A stretch of DNA of 64,000 nucleotides from the NCBI RefSeq assembly GCF_036850765.1, contig NC_089492.1:204909681-204973680 (forward strand), in the 5' to 3' direction. The DNA comes from Saccopteryx bilineata (taxonomy: Eukaryota > Chordata > Mammalia > Chiroptera > Emballonuridae). Of this stretch, positions 56,391 through 64,000 are shown in pieces; the first letter of the stretch is position 1; the number at the start of each line of letters is the position of its first letter. The position numbers and the translations under genes were made by a program. The notes under the pieces are model-generated. The model was not told the origin of the DNA. It ran no database searches and saw only the letters and a program-made list of their open reading frames with translations.

Positions 56391-58629
56391 TGCACAGATA
56401 AGAAAATGTTTTTCCAAATATGGGTAGGGATAGAGCCTTGGCAAATCAAACAGAAATCCTGCTTGTCTGCAGGTGGGTGAGAGAAGAAATAATCTTATCA
56501 TCATTGTACAATCAACAGAGCCTTGTTTATCTCCTTACCTGTTCTCCCAATATCTGTAATCTTGATTCTAAAGTTTGGAGCTCCATAGTCAATAAAAAGA
56601 CTTAGTCAACTTTCATTTATCAGTGAATTTCTTGTTATTAGGCTTCAACTTTTCCCCCATATCTCTATCCAGTTGATCACTTTAGCTCTAAGTTACTTCC
56701 AAAAAACTCTATAGCTGAGGATGGGGGGAGGAGGGTCAAGAACTGAAAATATTTAATCCCATCTCTATTCCCTTTCTCTCCCTAAGGAATCACATTTACT
56801 CCAAGTTGTGTAAGTGCCCACATTACACAAGATCTACCAAAATATCCAATATGATATTAATTCATGATATTTTCTACTCAGTTGATTTAAATCCTGAATT
56901 TCACTTGCATTTAGAATTAAATTAGTTATATAAATATCTATAAAAGACATACCTGTATTTATACCCTCCTTATTTAAAAATATACAAAATTATCACCTCC
57001 AGTGATCTGCTCTTATTTTGTCAAATGCCTTCTATTAGAGCATGTTCCCTTCAGGATTTCTTAATTATGGCTTCATTCTCTTTCTTGGGCCTCCTCCTAA
57101 ACTAATAGTCCAAACAATTATAGTTAGAAAATTTACTTAGGTTGGAGTGGTCAAGTTAGTTACAAGGTCAGCTCCTGCAACTAAAGTGATTATTTAATGG
57201 TGAATAGGTCGACAGGCTCAGGCAGATTCTTCAGTAGCATTCCTAAATTATTGTCTTCTTTCCTACACACACGGATTTTCTTTCATGCAAATTTTCTACG
57301 AGTACTGCCTCTATCTTGCTATAACTGAGTAATTCTCTACCTGTAACTAGAGTCCAATGCATTATACATGTTCTATTGCTCTAATAAATAAAAGAATGAG
57401 CTTGTTTACAGGTACCAGTGCAATCTGTTAATTTGGCATTTCATTGGGTTATGTCTGACTGCAGAGACTAAAAGAAAGCATGCCTTCATTTCTCTTTTTC
57501 TAGAAACAAACAAGTAAACAAAAACAAAAACAGGGTAATTTCTCAGCTCTCCAATTTTGGTATTTGAAATGAAAAATATGAATATAGGGTTTTACTTTTT
57601 CTTCTCAGCCCATTTATATCATTGTGAGTTTTTTCATGGCTGAACAACATTTCGGTTAATCACATAATTAGTGACCATTATGACTCTTACAACTTGCAAA
57701 CAAATACTTTACACACAAAAAAAAATCAAGGTGAAATTAAGAGTCCCTACATTACAGTTTCAGAAACAAAGTCCTGATCATAATATTCACAACCATACAG
57801 CTCCTGGAAACAGAGGAGCTTTTTCTGGGCCTTAAGTAGAGACTGCTTAAGACATCTTTAAAATATGTTTCATGAAGCTTGATAACATTATAATACTAAT
57901 TCCTAAAACCTTCAGAAAATTTCCTGTTGCAGTCTAAGTCAAATATAAACGTTGCTCTTACATAGTCTAATTTTTTCATCATGTTATTGTTATTCTTCCT
58001 TTCATTTTTTTCCTTCATCTGTTGTTTTCTTTTTCCACATCTTCAAAAAGCTTTTGTGAATTTTCTTATGACACTGCACCTATAATCACCTTCTTATAAT
58101 GCTTTATTTACACTTTTTCCTTAAGATCTTTCCAGAACTACTACAGTATATCCATAACATAACAAAAGAACATGCAACAAAAATGAATGACCTTTCGAGT
58201 CCCTTTCAACCAAGGATCTATGTATGATTCTTTGATTTGATTTATGTGCCAAGATCTTGAACGAGGGCTAAAGCCAGTGCAAACAGAAAAGGAGAGATGA
58301 AACAAATTTGTTAAAATTAAAGTCGCCAATAGGAAACTAAAGATAACCCCCCATGAGACACTTATGACATACAGAATTATTATTACATTAATATTTTCTG
58401 AAAGGCAGGGTCACCAAAAAATGGCCAGCATTTATACTCCTCTGAACTGTTTTGCATTTGGCGTGAATCTTGCAAAGCTCTGTTTCCTAAAATATTTAAG
58501 GAAAAAAGTAGAAAATAAATCTTACATCTTTTCAACAAAATATCTAATGCTTTCAGCATTACAAACCGGGGTAGGAGAAATAATACAAGAGAAGGCTAAG
58601 AAATGATCAGCTGTCTACATCTGGCACAA
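56391..58629. other. Unassigned, AT-rich sequence
   Basis: I recognise no repeat, exon or structured RNA. Short open frames at 56420, 58141 and 58364 are unsupported. Confidence 0.4.
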
Positions 58630-58870
58630 GCCAACAGAGCTGATATTTACTGAATGCTCATTGTGCAATAGACATAAAGTCAGGACCCTACAGGCATCAC
58701 CTCATTTCTCCACAAACAACACTGTGAGATGGGTATTGTTTTCATCCTCATGTTACAAATGAGGAGAATGAGAACTTGGAGAAATTGGGTGATTTGCCCC
58801 ATGCCACTCAATAATACAATAGAAGTAGAGCCTGGATCTAAATCCAGGCCTATTCTTTCCAGAACCTATG
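58630..58870 (+). repeat. MIR SINE relic
   Basis: 'atttactgaatgctcattgt', 'actgtgagatgggtattgtt', 'tgttacaaatgaggagaatg' and 'agagcctggatctaaatcc' follow the full MIR order. It overlaps an open frame at 58729-58914 that is just MIR read through. Confidence 0.75.
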
Positions 58871-61800
58871 CCCCAATGCTCCTTAAACTGAATGATTCAA
58901 AAATTCGAAGTTAACGTCCAAAGTATTTATTATGATTCCAACCCAGTTGTTATGCAATGTTAATCACACTAACAGACCCGCAACTGTTCAGCTTAGGCTA
59001 GAACACAGTATATGTTCTATAAATTAGAGCATTATGATGAAACCTCCCTCCCATAATTGCCAAAGCAAATCCAGCTGAAGCCCAGCTGCCACGAATATTA
59101 CTCCATCAAATAATCCAACACCAAACATGATCTTCATGTTTTGCCAGCCATGTGACCCTGTACATATGGCAGCCTTGCTCCCTAGCAGGAGAAACAGGGG
59201 GAAACGATTTGAATGATGAAAAACAGCAGGCATTTAAATACTTCCACTCAGACAGCAGGTAGCTTGTTACCTGAAATGCCCAGGATCCATCACTTGGCAA
59301 TGAGAGCCTGAATACCAGATGCTGATTTCAGGAATTTGTGGTGGAGAGAGACATTCGGTTTCAGATCCGGGGTATCTATAGGACCCCATATCCTCCTCCG
59401 TCCTATACCTCCCTCACAATAAGGAGCTCAGAACTTTTCTCAGGAAATCTGCGCAGGCCCAGATCTGTCACTTTCCCACTACTTTGGAGAGCTTCAGCAC
59501 AGTAGAGCCTAAGGGATTCTCAGCAAGCAACAGAGAATTGTTGATGTATTGGCATTATGTGAGGCTACAGAAAACCCCTGACTCAGCTTACCAGTTTCCC
59601 AAGAGAATGAAAGAGGGCATTGCTATGTGTGTGAATCTGCCTGTTGACTACAAAATTTGATTAGCAAGGAAATTTACCTGATGATTTAGAAGTAACAGCA
59701 TCACTCAGTTATTTCTCATTCTCTCTCTCTCTCTCTCTCTCTCCTGCCTTCCTTCTACCCCCCCCTTCAAGCAGCAGTAGATTAATCAATAAAGTTCTCC
59801 TATTTCTGCAAAAACTTTGACAAGATAATTACAGACCTTAAAGGTCCCAGACAATATTGTCAAATTCAGTGTTTACTTAGAATGTTTTGCACATCTCTCA
59901 CTCATTAGCCAATTATGCACTTGAATAAATAAATGCTGGTTGAGGTCTATGCGTTCAGTTGATCTGATCACCAGGGTTACTAAAAGCATTAAAGAACAAT
60001 AAATCAGCGAAGGAAAAAAATGTGACTTCTGCCAACCATCTGCATCTTCCTACAGAGGTAAATGCAACCCTGTTTCCCTGGTTTGTAATAGATGCTAAGG
60101 AATGTTACTGGTTGTTTTTTGAGGGAAGAAGTATTGGTTGGTGTTGTAAAAGAGGTTTATATTTTTAGTTGATTTGATTGCAAGGAACAGAACATCACTC
60201 AAAACTGACTCAATGTTTCATTCTGGAGGTGACAAGTAAGTTAATGTAAGGATATGTTATGGTAATAACAAGGATAATGATCTCAAAGGGATCCAAGAAC
60301 TGGAAGAGGCTTTGCTAGGGAACAAGTCCTCTCTCTGTCGGGTTTTCATGATCCATCTCTGATCCCTACTGGTCGGTGGCTCGTTTTCCTCTCTATCAGC
60401 CAGATTCCTGGGTTGTCCTCAGCTGTACACGGCCCATCGTGGTCTTTCTCTCCCTCCAGACATCACTTAATGCATCCTGTTCTGTTCAGTCTTCTCACCA
60501 CCAACTTGTTTAATTCCCCAAAAGAATGCAATTGGTACAGTCCATTTTTCAGACCTAGTCTCAGGTCTCTCCCATGATCTTCTAATGATGTCTGGCTGAA
60601 ATAAATTTGTCTCCATAAAAAACATAAGAGGTTATTATTAGCCAGATGTTTGCTTGGGAGGTGAGGGAATCAGAAAAGTGAGGGGGTCTTTGTGCATTTT
60701 GTTGCCATTATAAATACTTCCTTTTTTCTTTATTTGATTTTGTAGTCCTATCTGATCTTTTACTTAAGCTGGTGGATTTCCTACACGATAAATTCAGAAC
60801 TAGGTATTGCTTTTGACCTTAATCTACAACTTGGGACAAGTAACTTCAGTGAGTCTATCTGTAAAGTTTGAGAATATTCCTTACTTGCTTCTTTTTTGTT
60901 CATAAAAATGGCCAGGAGACATAATGAAATGGGATCACCCCTGGAAGGTCTCACTAGGTAAAAAGAATTGCTGCTTCCCCATAACACTTGAGGGAGGGAT
61001 TTTCTGGAAAAACAGCAGCTGTTCACTACCACTGAGAGGGTATTGGTGAGGCCCACACCCAGGTACCCACATCTTGAAAATTGATTTCCTGACAGCTTCC
61101 CAGAATGAGCTCCCAAGATAAGAAATTAGCATGGAAAAATGATATGAGCCCCAAATCTAGCTTTTTGTTTTGCTAATTATTTCTCCTTTTGGCCTGTGTA
61201 ATTTTGATGTGGTCAATGATTTGAAAAAACTATGCACAGGCAATTTTTTAAATTTCTGAGTTTAAATATATAAAATAAACATACATTAGATAGTATTTTC
61301 CAAGAGTATAAACTATACTTGAACCTTATTGACAAATTTATGAAGATAAAGCTTAACTCTACCCAGTGTTTTAAATATTGGTATCTTGGGCTAGGGAAAG
61401 TACATGCTGATGAATTCTGAATGCTAACTGGTATGATAATAACAATACTATGATGGTAATAATACCTCTTAATTTAGTGCTATATCCTGTTCAATGTTAT
61501 TTTAGGACTCTTAATTCATAGACTCTCTGAAAAGAAAGGGGCATGAATAGTTAGAGCTCTACAGTAAACTTGTATCCTTTATTAACTCTTCCACCCTTTT
61601 CCTAAACATTGCAGAGTTTTTGTATTAGTAATGTGTTCTATAAAAAAAGTTTTTAAGTTAAGAATACTAATTTGGAAATATATGTTGCTACCCAGGCTAC
61701 TGGCCATGTAGAAAAACACTCTCCATTATTCAAGCTCTAAACACTTTTGCTTCATAGCAAAGGGTTTGAGTCCATAAATTACTCAGACAGATACCTCGAC

Positions 61801-62460
61801 CCACACGCATGCTATCAGCATACCTGTTATAAGTACCTAGCCAATGAGTGAAGTCAAAGTGAAGACTAATTAAGAGTTATTTTAAATCATGCATGAAAAG
61901 GGTTTTAAAATAATGAAATACAAATATTTTTTTTTCAGGACAAGAGATTTATGGAAGCTTGAAGTTAGTAGAAAAGATAAGAAATCAGAAAATATTTATT
62001 GACTACTGTGTTTATATAAATGGGATGGGCTATTATAAAAGATACACAAGATAAGAAAAGTTAATTTAGGACTTCACAGTATGAATATTTCTTATCACAT
62101 TTAAATATCCCAATCTGTAAGCAGTATATTTCTTTGTGTGTGTACACACAACACACACACACACACGCACATACACAGTCATAGATACTCAGTATGAGTA
62201 TTCAAAATCATTTTTTTTTATTTCCAACTCCTGTATTCACCTACTTGAAATAAAAAGATAAGCATTTTAAACATAATTTAGGATAGGCATATAGCTTCCC
62301 ATGGTAACAAAGGATTTGCAAATTTTTTCTGTCATATTTGCATCACTAGTACCTCACATAGCCTCTAGCAAAGTTCCAAGTAATTGTACTGAGAAGCACA
62401 ATGAAAGAAGATGGGGCAGGAGGGAAGGAGGATAGAGAAATGTGGGTGTCAAAGAAGAAG
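58871..62460. other. Unassigned sequence with microsatellites
   Basis: (CT)n lies at 59721-59742 and (AC)n at 62146-62167. The minus-strand frame at 60781-61116 (111 codons) is the longest here but has no domain, no obvious splice context and ordinary composition. No SINE or L1 is recognised in this 3.6 kb. Confidence 0.4.
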
Positions 62461-64000
62461 AGGAGGTCAGAGTAATGGCGGAGTAGGAAGCGATACCGAT
62501 AAATCTCCCCCAAAACTCAACAAGATCTTCAACCAGAAACAGAGAAACCTATACTTGGAGCATCCAGATGCTTCACAATACACCCGAAGGTATGGTCGAG
62601 TGAAAAATTGGCTAAATATATAACCAAATCCTGAAGGAAATAGGGAGTAAGAAATGCTCCGCCTTCCTCACTAACCTAAACAGGGCAGCTTTCTCTGGTA
62701 ACTGTGAATATAGAAACTGAGGCGGGCAAAGGGGGTGAATACATCCAGGCCGCGCACAAAAGGCCGAACCAGGCTGTGGCACGGAGATCCTAAAAGCTCC
62801 AAGAAGAACACAATAAAACCAAATTTAAACTGTGACAACAACAAAAAGAAAGAGGGGGAGAAGATGGAGATTAACAGTAGCAAAGGACGATGGAGTGCAA
62901 AAGTACTCACAAAATAGTTTGCTACAATGAACAGGGTAGGGACCCTTTTCATTACTCAAAGGTAACCACCATTGAAAAAACCACCACAGAAGCACATGAG
63001 ATAAAAAAGATAGCAACAGAGGAAAGATGTATGGAATACAACCAAATAAAAACAAAAGATAGAAAAACAAAAGAGAAGGATCAAACAAGACACAAAACTA
63101 ACAGAAAGCAAGATATAAAATGGCAATAGGGAACTCACAAGTATCAATAATTACACTAAATGTAAACGGATTAAACTCACCAATAAAAAGGCACAGAGTA
63201 GCAGAATGGATTAAAAAAGAAAATCCAACTATATGCTGCCTACAGGAAACTCATCTAAGTAACAAGGATAAAAACAAATTCAAAGTGAAAGGCTGGAAAA
63301 CAATACTCCAAGCAAATAACATCCAAAAAAAAGCAGGTGTAGCAATACTCATATCGGATAATGCTGACTACAAGACAGGAAAAGTACTCAGAGATAAAAA
63401 TGGCCATTTCATAATGTCTAAGGGGACACTGAATCAAGAAGACATAACAATTCTTAATATATATGCACCAAACCAAGGAGCACCAAAATATATAAGACAG
63501 CTACTTATTGACCTTAAAACAAAAACTGACAAAAATACAATCATACTTGGAGACCTCAATACACCGCTGACGGCTCGAGATCGGTCATCCAAACAGAGAA
63601 TCAACAAAGACATAGTGGCCTTAAACAAAACACTAGAGCACCTGGATATGATAGACATCGACAGGACATTTCATCCCAAAGTGACTGAGTATACATTTTT
63701 CTCCAGTGTACATGGATCATTCTCAAGAATTGACCATATGTTGGGCCACAAAAACAACATCAGCAAATTCAGAAAAATTGAAGTTGTACCAAGCATATTT
63801 TCTGATCATAAAGCCTTGAAACTAGAATTCAACTGCAAAAAAGAGGAAAAAAATCCCACAAAAATGTGGAAACTAAACAACATACTTTTAAAAAATGAAT
63901 GGGTCAAAGAAGAAATAAGTGCAGAGATCAAAAGATTTATACAGACTAATGAAAATGACAATACGACATATCAGAATCTATGGGATGCAGCAAAAGCAGT
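62461..64000 (+). mobile_element. L1-E: young L1 lacking ORF1 (runs off the window)
   Basis: The 5' end aggtcagagtaatggcgg matches L1-B. Bases to 62790 equal the first 330 bp of L1-B with scattered differences. At 62790/62791 the sequence jumps to 'taaaagctccaagaag', the stop codon of ORF1 and start of the spacer (L1-B 10135). The equivalent of L1-B 7094-10134 (3041 bp: monomers, rest of the 5' UTR, all of ORF1) is absent. Spacer and ORF2 follow intact to the edge. The 3' target duplication is outside the window. Confidence 0.94.
63120..64000 (+). CDS. L1-E ORF2, N-terminal 293 codons (endonuclease), open to the edge
   Basis: The frame starts [17 protein letters not shown] with the same start context as L1-B and has no stop over 293 codons. 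The APE-type endonuclease is complete: E43 (QETHL), D145/N147 (GDLNT), SRIDHMLGH and D229/H230 (SDHK). A difference from L1-B is Tyr to Asp in [11 protein letters not shown]. Whether the RT and C-terminal parts are intact lies beyond the window. Without ORF1 in cis it would depend on ORF1p from other L1 copies. Confidence 0.93.
   Translation, partial: MAIGNSQVSIITLNVNGLNSPIKRHRVAEWIKKENPTICCLQETHLSNKDKNKFKVKGWKTILQANNIQKKAGVAILISDNADYKTGKVLRDKNGHFIMSKGTLNQEDITILNIYAPNQGAPKYIRQLLIDLKTKTDKNTIILGDLNTPLTARDRSSKQRINKDIVALNKTLEHLDMIDIDRTFHPKVTEYTFFSSVHGSFSRIDHMLGHKNNISKFRKIEVVPSIFSDHKALKLEFNCKKEEKNPTKMWKLNNILLKNEWVKEEISAEIKRFIQTNENDNTTYQNLWDAAKA

Noticed and set aside
60170..60600. Ancient repeat beginning 'gattgcaaggaacagaac'
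   Set aside because: It felt like a known mammalian repeat, but I could not name the family or find its ends, so it is left unassigned.
60781..61132. 111-codon minus-strand frame
   Set aside because: No recognisable domain, no splice context, and length within chance for this much sequence.
1..64000. CRISPR arrays, operons, riboswitches, integrated viral genes
   Set aside because: The direct repeats seen are retroelement target duplications, promoter monomers and microsatellites. All polymerase-like frames are L1 ORF2, and no capsid, envelope or integrase sequence was seen.

Overview
This window looks like mammalian, and specifically bat, nuclear DNA. I found no host protein-coding gene, host RNA gene, CRISPR array or bacterial-style operon. 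The lineage call rests on the interspersed repeats: many tRNA-derived SINEs with A-box and B-box heads ('CCCTGGCCGGTTGGCTCAGC...' and 'CCTGACCAGGCGGTGGCGC...' types). I recognise these as chiropteran, most like those of horseshoe bats (Rhinolophidae and relatives). They sit beside young L1 LINEs, old L1, L2, MIR and MER2-like relics, and small Tc1/mariner and hAT DNA transposons. The species assignment is an inference.

Layout. Bases 1-35,000 are almost solid nested LINE-1. L1-A (+, 786-6763 and 14559-15994) sits in the 3' UTR of an older L1 (650-785 and 16374-16735). It is split inside ORF2 by L1-B (+, 6764-14543), which is full length with a 15-bp target duplication. L1-B keeps complete-length ORF1 (331 codons) and ORF2 (1275 codons), each spoiled by a single nonsense codon. 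L1-C (-, 18872-27634) is a full-length but decayed element inserted in another old L1 (18270-18862 and 27635-30090) and carries three SINE insertions. L1-D (-, 31544-34942) is truncated at both ends: it starts inside ORF1 and ends in the middle of ORF2 with a short A tail, yet has a clean target duplication.

Bases 35,000-62,460 are repeat-poor intergenic or intronic DNA. They hold scattered SINEs, MIR/L2 relics, a 598-bp Tc1/mariner-type element with a 118-codon helix-turn-helix transposase remnant (39320-39917), a hAT-type element (53849-54342) and long stretches in which I see nothing recognisable.

Bases 62,461-64,000 hold the 5' end of a young L1 (L1-E, +). Its first 330 bp of 5' UTR are joined directly to the ORF1-ORF2 spacer, so the rest of the 5' UTR and all of ORF1 are missing. 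Its ORF2 is open from its start codon to the window edge.

The 'genes' here are therefore selfish-element genes. L1 ORF1p is an RNA-binding trimer chaperone. L1 ORF2p is an endonuclease/reverse transcriptase that mobilises L1 RNA and, in trans, the SINEs. I found no new multi-gene system. The observations most worth following are the ORF1-less L1-E, the prematurely terminated but integrated L1-D, and the roughly 240-bp tandem promoter monomers whose number differs between L1 copies.
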